DNA from: Gammaproteobacteria bacterium
GTDB taxonomy: Bacteria > Pseudomonadota > Gammaproteobacteria > SZUA-152
Reading direction: 5' to 3'
NCBI GenBank assembly: GCA_029882975.1
Contig: JAOUJW010000013.1
Coordinates: 56,875 to 120,874 of the forward strand
DNA length: 64,000 nucleotides
Shown: positions 7,259 to 14,909 of the stretch, piece after piece
How positions within the stretch are numbered: the first letter of the stretch is position 1
Layout of the letters: every line of letters begins with the position of its first letter
Made by a program: the position numbers and the translations under genes
Notes under the pieces: generated by a model
Told to the model about the DNA's origin: nothing
Seen by the model: the letters and a program-made list of their open reading frames with translations, nothing else
Database searches by the model: none

Positions 7259-9271
7259 TTAGGCATGCCATCCCAGTTCGTCGGCCCTTTGCTGTGCCTG
7301 CATTGGAACATCCGTTGTTACAAACTGCCGGTGCAAAATTTGTACACTTAACATATGATTAATCACCGCATCCAACTGCACTTGCTTGGCAGCGGAAGTC
7401 TTGGGATTTTCATGGGTTGCAAACAGAGCTTTGACACCGCCTGTATCCAATAACCCTGCACTTTCCACCGCCGAATTGCAAAGAAATTCATCTGCCAGCG
7501 ACTTCATGGCGTGCCACTTTTTCGGGTCAGTATGTGCCGGAGGCGCCATGAATGCAAATTTTTCGCGTTCATAAAGTACCGTGGGCAACAGGCCTTTCAT
7601 GGCCTCACGTAACACGTATTTTTCCGTTCTCCCGCGAATACGCATGGTGGGGGGTACCTGGGTGGCAAACTCCGCTAAGTGATGATCCAGAAACGCCGGC
7701 CTGGCTTCCATGGAATTGGCCATGTCCACACGATCGCCTCCCCAGGTAAGAATTTGGCCTTCCAGCATGGTTTTTATCCATACGTACTGTGCCTTATCCA
7801 ACGGGTGTCGTTCTGAAATCATGTCACTATCCAATGACTCGGCAATGGCCTGCCCCGGTGCATAATCCTGCAATGCAGCTGCAATATCTTTGTGCAACAA
7901 TCCGGGTACATGCTGGGATGATGACAACCAGGGTTGTAAACAGCTGGGGGTAAAACCGACCTTTGCGTTAAAAGCCTGGTCCTGCCATTCCTCCTCCGCC
8001 AACATGGCACCTTTAAATAATTTATTACTCTGAGCCAGTAGTTGCTCCCATGAAGCTCTTTCGGCCGCACTCAGCGTATTCAAGCCATGCAGAAACATAT
8101 CGCGGCGAAATGCCGGATAACCGGCAAACAACTCATCCGAACCTTCCCCGGTTACCACCACACGGTAGCCGGCCCGATTCACGTGCCGACTCATGAGCAT
8201 CTTTGCCACACCCAAGGTATTATAGATGGAGCGTTCGGTATGCCAAACAGTGCGAGCAAAATTGTGATACAGATGATCCGCCTGCAACATCATAATATCC
8301 TGATCGGCTTTCACACTCTGCGCCATTTCTCGGGCAATGGCCGTTTCGTCGTAGTCGGCATTATCAAAACCAATGGTAAACGCTTTGACCGGAGACTGCT
8401 GACTGGCCGCAGATAAGCCCAGTATGGAACACGAGTCGATGCCACCGGACAAATAGCAGGCCACGGGTACGTCGGCTTCCAGACGTAATTGCACTGCTTG
8501 CAACAAATGCTCTCGAACGCCTTCAATGTAATACTCGTCTTCGCGGTTTTTCTGACGCTCCTGCATTAACGGAAAATCCATATCCCAGTATTTTTGTTCC
8601 CGGATTTGGAAGCGGTTGTGGCGACGCTCCACAATCAGCATGTGCCCTGGCTGGACCTGATGAATACCTTCAAAAGCCGTGGTCCCCGGAACAATGGTTT
8701 GCATTAACTGATGATACAAACCCTGGTGACTGATTTGGCGCGGTACATCCGGATGAGCAAAAAGCACTTTCAGTTCCGACCCAAACACCAATGTGTCGTT
8801 TACCAAAGTCCAATACAGCGGTTTGATCCCAAAACGATCCCGCACCAGAATCAAACGATCGCGCTGTTTATCGTACAAAGAAAAGGCAAACTCACCGCGC
8901 AGATCCGGGAGCATTTGTTCCAACCCCACCCCGGGGTAAAGATGCAATATCAGTTCCGAATCGCTTTTGGTTTGAAACCGGGCACCGCGACTGGTCAGCT
9001 GTGCCCGCAAGCGTTTATAGTCATAGAATTCGCCGTTATGTGCTAACAGCAAACTGCCATCTGCGGACACGAAGGGTTGTCTTGCACGTTCTTCGTCCAG
9101 GTCTATGATGGACAACCGGGCATGACTGAATCCCACGCCCAGACCATCCAAACTCTTTACCCCAAAACCATCGGGACCTCTATGCCATTGAATAGCCGCC
9201 ATATTAGCCAGAATTTGTGCATTAATGGGTTTTTTGGGGTCGGCGTGCATGACGCCTGCGATACCGCACAT
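7259..9271 (-). CDS. Asparagine-synthetase-like glutamine amidotransferase
   Basis: 670-aa class II amidotransferase: an N-terminal nucleophile glutaminase (MCGIAGV, catalytic Cys2; the RGPDG and HNGEFYDY motifs) followed by an ATP-pyrophosphatase synthetase domain with the PP-loop YLSGGIDSCSILGLS at about residue 270-287 and GEGSDELFAGYPAFRR further on. The chemistry is release of ammonia from glutamine and amidation of an adenylated carboxylate. It could simply be AsnB. However, it is longer than AsnB (about 550 aa), closer to the amidotransferases of secondary operons such as the NAGGN-forming AsnO, and it is the last metabolic gene of an operon with a carbamoyltransferase, Na+ symporter and two C-N hydrolases. 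I therefore infer an amino-acid-amide-forming role rather than asparagine supply. It begins 29 bp after the carbamoyltransferase. Confidence 0.88.
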   Translation of the reverse strand: MCGIAGVMHADPKKPINAQILANMAAIQWHRGPDGFGVKSLDGLGVGFSHARLSIIDLDEERARQPFVSADGSLLLAHNGEFYDYKRLRAQLTSRGARFQTKSDSELILHLYPGVGLEQMLPDLRGEFAFSLYDKQRDRLILVRDRFGIKPLYWTLVNDTLVFGSELKVLFAHPDVPRQISHQGLYHQLMQTIVPGTTAFEGIHQVQPGHMLIVERRHNRFQIREQKYWDMDFPLMQERQKNREDEYYIEGVREHLLQAVQLRLEADVPVACYLSGGIDSCSILGLSAASQQSPVKAFTIGFDNADYDETAIAREMAQSVKADQDIMMLQADHLYHNFARTVWHTERSIYNTLGVAKMLMSRHVNRAGYRVVVTGEGSDELFAGYPAFRRDMFLHGLNTLSAAERASWEQLLAQSNKLFKGAMLAEEEWQDQAFNAKVGFTPSCLQPWLSSSQHVPGLLHKDIAAALQDYAPGQAIAESLDSDMISERHPLDKAQYVWIKTMLEGQILTWGGDRVDMANSMEARPAFLDHHLAEFATQVPPTMRIRGRTEKYVLREAMKGLLPTVLYEREKFAFMAPPAHTDPKKWHAMKSLADEFLCNSAVESAGLLDTGGVKALFATHENPKTSAAKQVQLDAVINHMLSVQILHRQFVTTDVPMQAQQRADELGWHA

Positions 9272-9300
9272 AGAAATACTCCGACTGAATTACTTGTAAA

Positions 9301-10356
9301 CTACCAGTTATGTTGAACCAGACAGGTCAACAATGCCATGCGAATAAACACGGCGCTCCTGGCCTGGGCGAAATACCAATTGTGATTGGTGTCGTCAAGA
9401 TCTGTTGATAACTCCTCACCCCTTGCCAATGGATGCATAACGATAGCACCGGGTTTCAAAGGTGAGTCTTTACGAAGTTGATAATCTTCACCGAATATTT
9501 CGTAGCTGTCACCAATCCAGGCAATGGAATTAATGTACACCACATCCAGCTCTGGTAACTCTTTGTTCATAACATCCGTAACTCGAATATTTAAGCTGCT
9601 GTTTTGCAGATATTCTTCTTGAGTGGAGTCAAACACGTCTTTCTCATGACATATCACGACAATTTCAGAAAAGCTACTGGGGAACAGACTCAATAAATAC
9701 AACAAGGATCGGATGGTACGCATGTTTTTGGGCACACCAATAATACCCATTTTTATCTTATCACCACTCTCTACCTCCCTATTCACCAACTGGGGGCGCC
9801 ACTTAAAAATGGTATAGATATCCGCTAAAGCCTGTGTCGGATGTTCATCAATTCCATTACCTGCGTTCACAATCGGAATGCGCAGGTTTTTCAACATCTC
9901 GTAGATCGAGTCCTTGTTGGTTTCGCGCAACACCACCAGATCCCCATAATTGTTGAGCATCTCCGCCACGTCCGAGAGAGATTCGCCTTTGGCGATGCCG
10001 GTAGTAGTAGGGTCGGTGATGGACATGATATCCCCTCCCAGGCGATGCCATGCGCTCTCAAAGGACAAACGCGTTCGCGTACTGGGTTCATAGAACGCAC
10101 TAATGAGTATTTTTCCCACTAATGGACGCCGGGACTGCTGTGGTACAGCCTCGTGTTTTGCCGCCAGGCGGCACAACTGCACAATCTGATCACGGGTAAA
10201 CTGCCGCGCCGACACGATGGAAAAGTTTGCCAGATCCAACAACGGAGTGGGGTCTTCCAGCACCATTTTTAACAACGCCAGTGGATGCTCTATACCCTCT
10301 GTAACATCCTTTTCCGGCATGGATTCTCGTAACAGTGGACTTAAGGGCTTTACCAT
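9301..10356 (-). CDS. Aspartate/ornithine carbamoyltransferase-family enzyme, acceptor unknown
   Basis: 351-aa transcarbamoylase. The carbamoyl-phosphate site is intact: STRTR at residues 92-96, GIAKGESLSDVAEML, and HPTQALADI. The C-terminus HPLARGEELSTDLDD...NWYFAQARSAVFIRMALL is ATCase-like. Two conserved ATCase features are changed: the acceptor-binding TRVQ-type segment reads YINSIAWIGDSY here, with the aspartate-binding Arg gone, and HPLPR is HPLAR. I therefore do not call it pyrB. It most likely carbamoylates an amine other than aspartate. A 45-aa N-terminal extension precedes the fold. It is preceded by GGAAGAGAGGTG and overlaps a 40-aa membrane peptide gene by seven bases, within a coupled operon with a symporter and carbamoyl hydrolases. 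Confidence 0.88.
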   Translation of the reverse strand: MVKPLSPLLRESMPEKDVTEGIEHPLALLKMVLEDPTPLLDLANFSIVSARQFTRDQIVQLCRLAAKHEAVPQQSRRPLVGKILISAFYEPSTRTRLSFESAWHRLGGDIMSITDPTTTGIAKGESLSDVAEMLNNYGDLVVLRETNKDSIYEMLKNLRIPIVNAGNGIDEHPTQALADIYTIFKWRPQLVNREVESGDKIKMGIIGVPKNMRTIRSLLYLLSLFPSSFSEIVVICHEKDVFDSTQEEYLQNSSLNIRVTDVMNKELPELDVVYINSIAWIGDSYEIFGEDYQLRKDSPLKPGAIVMHPLARGEELSTDLDDTNHNWYFAQARSAVFIRMALLTCLVQHNW

Positions 10357-10472
10357 TGTTCACCTCTCTTCCAGTCTATTACCAAAAACAAAATCAGCAC
10401 CAAGGGTGATACCATGGTCAATATTAAAGCCGCACTCACCAGAAACACGAGCATGCTCAAGGAAGCTGTCAT
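10350..10472 (-). CDS. Small single-span membrane peptide (40 aa)
   Basis: Short gene between the symporter and the carbamoyltransferase. Its ATG overlaps the symporter stop (TGATG), has an AAAGGAG site eight bases upstream inside the symporter's 3' end, and its TAA lies seven bases inside the next gene. The peptide is one hydrophobic span (starting MTASLSMLVFLVSAALILTM) with a short basic tail ending DWKRGEQW, so the C-terminus is probably cytoplasmic. Coupling on both sides and the strong ribosome site argue that it is real. Small subunits are known to accompany some sodium/solute symporters; a helper role for this transporter is an inference. Confidence 0.75.
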   Translation of the reverse strand: MTASLSMLVFLVSAALILTMVSPLVLILFLVIDWKRGEQW

Positions 10473-11905
10473 CAGCTAGCTCCTTTTGTTCGTAGTTGGC
10501 TCCAATCAAAGTCTTGTGGCCACAAAATACTACTTAGCACAACCACCAGCATGGATACTGCCGCACCCACTAAAGCCGCCACATAAAACCCAATGGAAAA
10601 ATAGGTATAGAGTCCAATGCCTGTACCCAATATCATGGCTAGGGCAGCGCCTAAACTATTGGCTCTTTTCCAGTACAAACCGGCAACGATGGGCCAAATC
10701 GTGCTGGCAACAAAGGCTCCGGTGAAATACAGCAGCTCAGCCAGCGTGGTTAGGCGAGGTAAACACAATGACCAGGTCAATACCCCCAACAGCAGGATAA
10801 TTGCTTTTGCAGCCAATCGAAGTTCTTCCTGACCGGCCTGTGGACGAAAATGTCCCCGGTAAATATCCTGTGTTATCAAATCACTGGTAGCGGCCAGCAG
10901 GGAATCCAAACTGGATGCCAGTGCGGAAAACACCACAATGAACACTAAAATAGCACCGCCCACTCCCAACAGTTTCGCCGCCACCATGGGGCCCACCATA
11001 TCAGCAGCAGGTACATTCAAACCCAAAGCAGGCGTAGCCAGCGCGATAAACCCGGCAACCACGGGTATGGGCAACCACATGATACCGGCAATGGTGTAAG
11101 CAGGCATGCCCACACCGTCGCGAAAAGCGAACGCCCTGCTCCACCACACATTGGAATGAAATATTTCGCCGACACCAAACAACAGGTTGTTAAACAAAAA
11201 CATGATGGCTGCCGGAAACAACAGATTCAATAACTCCGGCCTTTGCTCCAATACACTGGCGTGTATTTTCTCGAATCCCACTTCGGTAATGGCAAACCAG
11301 GCCAATATAATGATCCCAATAAGAATCAACAGGGTTTGAATGTAATCTGTACCAATGACAGCACGCAATCCACCCAACAAGGTATAAACCACACATATGC
11401 TGACAATTACCGTCATACCGATTTCGTAGGGAATGCCCGTCAGTGCGTTGATTAACACGCCACCGGCCATACCCATGCTAATCAACCAGCCGAAGCCGTA
11501 GAACAGGGAAATAAGCAGAAAAACCCGCCAAGTGAATTTTCCATAACGCAACCGCACAAAATCGCCACTGGTGTATGCCGTTGGCATAAGTCGACGAATA
11601 CGTTTCGCCAGAGGCGCGAACAGTATTAAACCAATGGCTCCCAGGGAATACCCCACCATCCCCCAGATACCCAACTGCAATGTCAACTGAGGCGCAGCCA
11701 TGGTGGTGTTACTGGTAACCCAGGTCGCCATTGCCGTGGCGGTAGCCAGAGACAGCCCCACATTGCGACCGGCCAACATAAAATCATCCAACTCTTTAGC
11801 CTTGCGTCCCCAAAACCACCCTAAGGCGATCCAAACCACACTAAATGCGGCCAGTATGATCCATCCCGTTTGGCTGTCCAGCACTGCTGAGTTGACGTTA
11901 TTCAT
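10472..11905 (-). CDS. Sodium/solute symporter (SSS family)
   Basis: 477-aa inner-membrane protein with about 13 hydrophobic segments and the family's N-terminal pattern (VVWIALGWFWGRKAKELDDFMLAGRNVGLSLATATAMATWV), plus the ATSDLITQDIYRG segment conserved after TM8. SSS transporters couple Na+ entry to uptake of organic solutes such as proline, pantothenate, urea or betaines. Its ATG overlaps the hydrolase stop by four bases (ATGA), and the 40-aa peptide starts at its own stop, so it is firmly in the operon. The substrate is unknown; context suggests a carbamoylated or amidated amino-acid derivative or its precursor. Confidence 0.9.
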   Translation of the reverse strand: MNNVNSAVLDSQTGWIILAAFSVVWIALGWFWGRKAKELDDFMLAGRNVGLSLATATAMATWVTSNTTMAAPQLTLQLGIWGMVGYSLGAIGLILFAPLAKRIRRLMPTAYTSGDFVRLRYGKFTWRVFLLISLFYGFGWLISMGMAGGVLINALTGIPYEIGMTVIVSICVVYTLLGGLRAVIGTDYIQTLLILIGIIILAWFAITEVGFEKIHASVLEQRPELLNLLFPAAIMFLFNNLLFGVGEIFHSNVWWSRAFAFRDGVGMPAYTIAGIMWLPIPVVAGFIALATPALGLNVPAADMVGPMVAAKLLGVGGAILVFIVVFSALASSLDSLLAATSDLITQDIYRGHFRPQAGQEELRLAAKAIILLLGVLTWSLCLPRLTTLAELLYFTGAFVASTIWPIVAGLYWKRANSLGAALAMILGTGIGLYTYFSIGFYVAALVGAAVSMLVVVLSSILWPQDFDWSQLRTKGAS

Positions 11906-12654
11906 GTTCTGACAGCCTTCCTGATCTCCTTAACCACCTCGTCGCTAGTCATAACACGGGCATAGCGGTCTTTAATGGTACTAAGAGTTGCGTTATGCAG
12001 TTCCGGCGTCACCGTGGCACAGGCATCATTCACCAAGGTGGTATGAAACCCCCGGTCGCAGGCATCGCGCACAGTGGTGGATACGCATTCATTGGTATAT
12101 ACCCCACAGACGTACAAGGTATCGATTCCCATATTGCGTAAGATGTATTCCACATTGGTGGCATTGAATACGCCACTGGCAGTTTTATTGATAATAATTT
12201 CATCGCCCATAGGGGCAATCTCAGGCAAAAACTCCGCTTCCTTTGAGCCGGGTGGGGCATGCAAACCCAGCTTGCGGTGGCCCACACTGCGATCTCTGCC
12301 ATCACGGGTTAAAGACTGAATCCGGGTATGCATCACTTCCAGTTTCAGGTCTCGAAATGCCTCCTGCATGCGCTTTACATTGGGTAACACGATATGATGC
12401 AGACGTTTAAAATAATACTCCTGCGCCTCAATGGGCACACCGGATTTTTCCACGTCAGCAAATACACCATACCCCTCTGCTGCATCGAGGTACTGTAAGT
12501 CGATCACCAACAACGCGACATTGTGCTGCTTTAACGCCGTTTCCACATGAGGTACATCAATAATTCCCTCACGATAAGTCTCTATAAGTGGATCGATGTG
12601 AAGATATTCCTCATTCAGCCCCTTCAAATCGGTCTTACGAATATCATCACTCAT
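11902..12654 (-). CDS. Isochorismatase-family cysteine hydrolase (C-N amidohydrolase)
   Basis: 250-aa enzyme with the Asp-Lys-Cys triad of the family: Asp52 in LLVIDLQ, Lys157 in INKTASGVF and Cys190 in GVYTNECVSTTVRDA, with the preceding strand typical of the cis-peptide site. Relatives split amides or ureides (N-carbamoylsarcosine amidase, ureidoacrylate hydrolase RutB, biuret hydrolase, nicotinamidase). An internal insertion (YLDAAEGYGVFADVEKSG) is longer than in small nicotinamidases and is closer to the RutB/carbamoylsarcosine side. I chose the ATG at 12652-12654 with an AGGGGGG site; it overlaps the upstream carbamoylase gene by eight bases. The substrate is unknown. In this operon it would hydrolyse an amide or ureido product. 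Confidence 0.87.
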   Translation of the reverse strand: MSDDIRKTDLKGLNEEYLHIDPLIETYREGIIDVPHVETALKQHNVALLVIDLQYLDAAEGYGVFADVEKSGVPIEAQEYYFKRLHHIVLPNVKRMQEAFRDLKLEVMHTRIQSLTRDGRDRSVGHRKLGLHAPPGSKEAEFLPEIAPMGDEIIINKTASGVFNATNVEYILRNMGIDTLYVCGVYTNECVSTTVRDACDRGFHTTLVNDACATVTPELHNATLSTIKDRYARVMTSDEVVKEIRKAVRT

Positions 12655-13900
12655 GGCGCCCCCCTGCCACACGAATAAGTGTATTCAAAAGCACGTTACT
12701 TCCTTTTTCTATGTGTTCCATGTCGGTCCATTCCGCCGCCGAATGGCTGCGCCCGTCTTTGCTCGGAACAAACACCATGGCTGCCGGAACTATAGCTGCC
12801 ATCATCTGGCAATCGTGCAGTGCGCCACTGGCCATGCGGTAACTGGAAATGTTCAAAGAGTCTGCCACTCCCCGCAATGTCTCTATCAACGAGCCATTAC
12901 ACTTAACCGGAGGAGTTTCGTTCAGCACGGTAAACTCAAACATGAGTTCATAACGCCGGGCAATGGCCGAGAGTACCCGACGAAAAGCATTGCGTAATTC
13001 CTGCAGTGCACCGGGTTCCGTGTCTCGAACATCAAGAGAAAAATTCACCCGCCCGGGGACCACATTAGCGGCGCCGGGGGAAATCGCAACCCGGCCTATG
13101 GTTGCCACACTGCGCTCACTGCCGTGCTCTTCCAGCACCCGCCGTATTTGCCCTGCGAACTCGGCCAGCGCCTGAAAAGGATCGTTACGCATATGCATCG
13201 GCGTGGTACCGGCATGATTCGGAACACCAATTAGGCTGACTTCCCACTTGAACAAGCCGGCGATAGCATCCACTAGGCCAACGCTGAGCCCCATCTGATC
13301 CAACACCGGTCCCTGCTCGATATGCAGCTCAAAAAAAGCACGGATACTTTCGGGAGTTCTGCGCGCATGCAACGCCTGCATGGCATCGTAACCTCGCTGC
13401 TTCATGGCATCAATCAATGTCATTCCGTTCAAGTCCACAGCGGTTTGGATGGACTCCGGTGTTAAGCGTCCAGCGATGGCCTGCGATCCCAATAAACCAC
13501 CAAAACGGCCCTCCTCATCGCTAAAAGCAACCACTTCCAGGGGATAGCGTAGCTCAATGTTTTCTTCCTTAATTCGTCGCAAACATTCCAAACCTACTAA
13601 AACCCCCAGCGCGCCATCCAGATGACCGGCTCCGGGAACGGTGTCTAAGTGAGAACCGGTGATCACACTGGGCGTCTCGCCGTCCCAGCACAACCTGCCA
13701 TGGATATTGGCTGCACCGTCCTCATAAATCTCCAGGCCGGCTTGTTGCAGTTGATTCTTGAACCATAGACGACCGTCCATATCTCCATCACTGAAGGCCA
13801 TACGAAACACTCCGGCACCATTCCGGCACCCAACTTGTGCCAGAGTTTCGATATCGTGCTTTAAGCGCTGCGGGTTTATGCTGACAATTTTTTGCATCAT
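12647..13900 (-). CDS. Zn-dependent N-carbamoyl-amino-acid / allantoate amidohydrolase (M20 family)
   Basis: 417-aa metal-dependent amidohydrolase of the hydantoinase/carbamoylase branch of M20. Metal ligands are visible: His84 and Asp95 in GSHLDTVPGAGHLDGALG and Glu130 in SDEEGRFGG, followed by FFELHIEQGPVLD and the C-terminal SGALHDCQMMA...HSAAEWT. Members cut N-carbamoyl amino acids, ureidopropionate or allantoate into the amine, CO2 and ammonia. The dimerisation insert (about residues 210-325, NHAGTTPMHMRNDP) is present. It starts three bases after the FnIII-like gene and overlaps the cysteine hydrolase by eight, so translation is coupled. No other purine-degradation gene is nearby, which makes allantoate less likely than an N-carbamoyl amino acid. 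Confidence 0.9.
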   Translation of the reverse strand: MMQKIVSINPQRLKHDIETLAQVGCRNGAGVFRMAFSDGDMDGRLWFKNQLQQAGLEIYEDGAANIHGRLCWDGETPSVITGSHLDTVPGAGHLDGALGVLVGLECLRRIKEENIELRYPLEVVAFSDEEGRFGGLLGSQAIAGRLTPESIQTAVDLNGMTLIDAMKQRGYDAMQALHARRTPESIRAFFELHIEQGPVLDQMGLSVGLVDAIAGLFKWEVSLIGVPNHAGTTPMHMRNDPFQALAEFAGQIRRVLEEHGSERSVATIGRVAISPGAANVVPGRVNFSLDVRDTEPGALQELRNAFRRVLSAIARRYELMFEFTVLNETPPVKCNGSLIETLRGVADSLNISSYRMASGALHDCQMMAAIVPAAMVFVPSKDGRSHSAAEWTDMEHIEKGSNVLLNTLIRVAGGRHE

Positions 13901-13903
13901 GTA

Positions 13904-14350
13904 TCAGGTGTAGCGTTTATTACCCTTGAGAATAATGAATAAGGTGGCAAAAAATACTAATGCCCCCAAAACAAAAAACGAAAATGCACGTGACAAAGGG
14001 TGGTGCTCCACTTGCACTATGGATACTTCGCTCCAGCTTGGTTGGTTTTGGTCTCGATCGCGGCGAACCCGGTAATAATAAGTACCGTTGGGCCGACCAC
14101 TAACTAGAGTTGCCGTGTCCGGGCCATGATATATGCGGCGCGGTTGCGTGAACGCGGAGTCTACAGACTCCTCCAGGAGAAAATCACCGGGATCATCACT
14201 CTCCCAGCTTAAGCTAAAATAGCCTGCCGACACTCGGTCACTATCTGCTACGAGCTTAGGTGACGTTGAGGTCACCAACTCCGCCGCCCACGCTGACAAT
14301 GACATGCTCAATGCAAAAAACATTGAAGAAAAGATAAATAATATTCTCAT
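13904..14350 (-). CDS. Exported, membrane-anchored fibronectin-III-like protein
   Basis: 148-aa protein with a signal peptide (ending SLSAWAAE), one beta-sandwich domain with fibronectin type III signatures (GYFSLSWESDD...FLLEESVDS...YHGPDTATLVSGRPNGTYYYRVRRD...SWSEVSIVQV), and a C-terminal membrane span (AFSFFVLGALVFFATLFIIL) with basic tail. The domain would face the periplasm. It is the first gene of the coupled operon, three bases before the carbamoylase. A sensing or complex-holding role is possible, but no family function is known to me. Confidence 0.8.
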   Translation of the reverse strand: MRILFIFSSMFFALSMSLSAWAAELVTSTSPKLVADSDRVSAGYFSLSWESDDPGDFLLEESVDSAFTQPRRIYHGPDTATLVSGRPNGTYYYRVRRDRDQNQPSWSEVSIVQVEHHPLSRAFSFFVLGALVFFATLFIILKGNKRYT

Positions 14351-14664
14351 GACAGGCAGAATTTGTCCCTGACTCCCCCACTATCTGCATATTTTCTGTG
14401 TAATTTCAGTATATTTGCGGCATCGTCAGTTCCTGCAACAAAGCACTTTAGATCGCCCACTTAGCTCCCGCGGGGTGAACACCGATGCTTTGGCACAGCA
14501 CTTAATATTATGCCTGACAATAGATTTGTACAATACTAATGGATAGGATAGCAAATATTGCGCAACAATGCCAAAGTGCCCACAATTCTCGCAATTCAAG
14601 CAGTATTTCACAAAACGATATCAAACACGGAATATGGGGCTCTTAACCCAAAGTTAGAAATGAA
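14351..14664. other. Intergenic region with the operon's presumed promoter
   Basis: 314 bp before the first gene of the minus-strand carbamoyl/amidotransferase operon. It contains no accepted gene. Promoter boxes could not be fixed with confidence. It ends at the left terminal repeat of a MITE. Confidence 0.4.
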
Positions 14665-14909
14665 CTGGGGAACCTCTGATTTATTCCCGGATGGGTATAG
14701 ATCAAAAAAATATATTGTTAAGTGTGAGGCTAAAAGCTTCCGCGTCCTGGTCACGCCACTTCTACATCCATGAATTACCTACATCCATGAATTACCTACA
14801 TCCATGAATTACCTACATCCATGAATTACCTACATCCATGAAGGCATCGAAGCAATTGACAATGGGTTCTCATAAATGCCATTCATGGAGTTAATCATAG
14901 GTTCCCTAG
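14665..14909. mobile_element. MITE-like element, copy 1 (245 bp, paired termini)
   Basis: Left end (14665-14687) and right end (14887-14909) are inverted repeats, 19 of 23 bases matching, with the shared core GGGAACCT-N-TGATT-N-A. There is no open frame for a transposase. The interior contains GAGGCTAAAAGCTTCCGCGTCC and a right part (CGAAGCAATTGAC ... CTCATAAATG) shared with 24012-24217. The right terminus overlaps the stop codon of the histidine kinase gene. A 17-bp tandem array has expanded inside it. It is probably a non-autonomous transposon relic moved by a transposase encoded elsewhere. Confidence 0.7.
14762..14842. repeat. 17-bp tandem repeat, four copies plus 13 bases
   Basis: The unit CTACATCCATGAATTAC repeats exactly at 14762, 14779, 14796 and 14813, followed by a partial unit at 14830-14842. 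The related element at 24012-24217 has one diverged unit (CCACATCCATG), so the array expanded in this copy. Confidence 0.95.

Noticed and set aside
9301..10356. Calling this gene pyrB
   Set aside because: The carbamoyl-phosphate site fits, but the aspartate-binding segment and HPLPR motif are altered and the neighbours are not pyrimidine genes.
12647..13900. Allantoate amidohydrolase in a purine-degradation cluster
   Set aside because: The fold fits, but no allantoinase, ureidoglycolate or urate genes are near; the wider N-carbamoyl amidohydrolase label is safer.
14558..14773. Frame running into the MITE
   Set aside because: Mostly repeat sequence, no ribosome site, no similarity to known proteins.
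14762..14842. CRISPR array
   Set aside because: The 17-bp units are directly adjacent with no spacers; it is a simple tandem repeat. No CRISPR array or cas gene was seen anywhere in the window.
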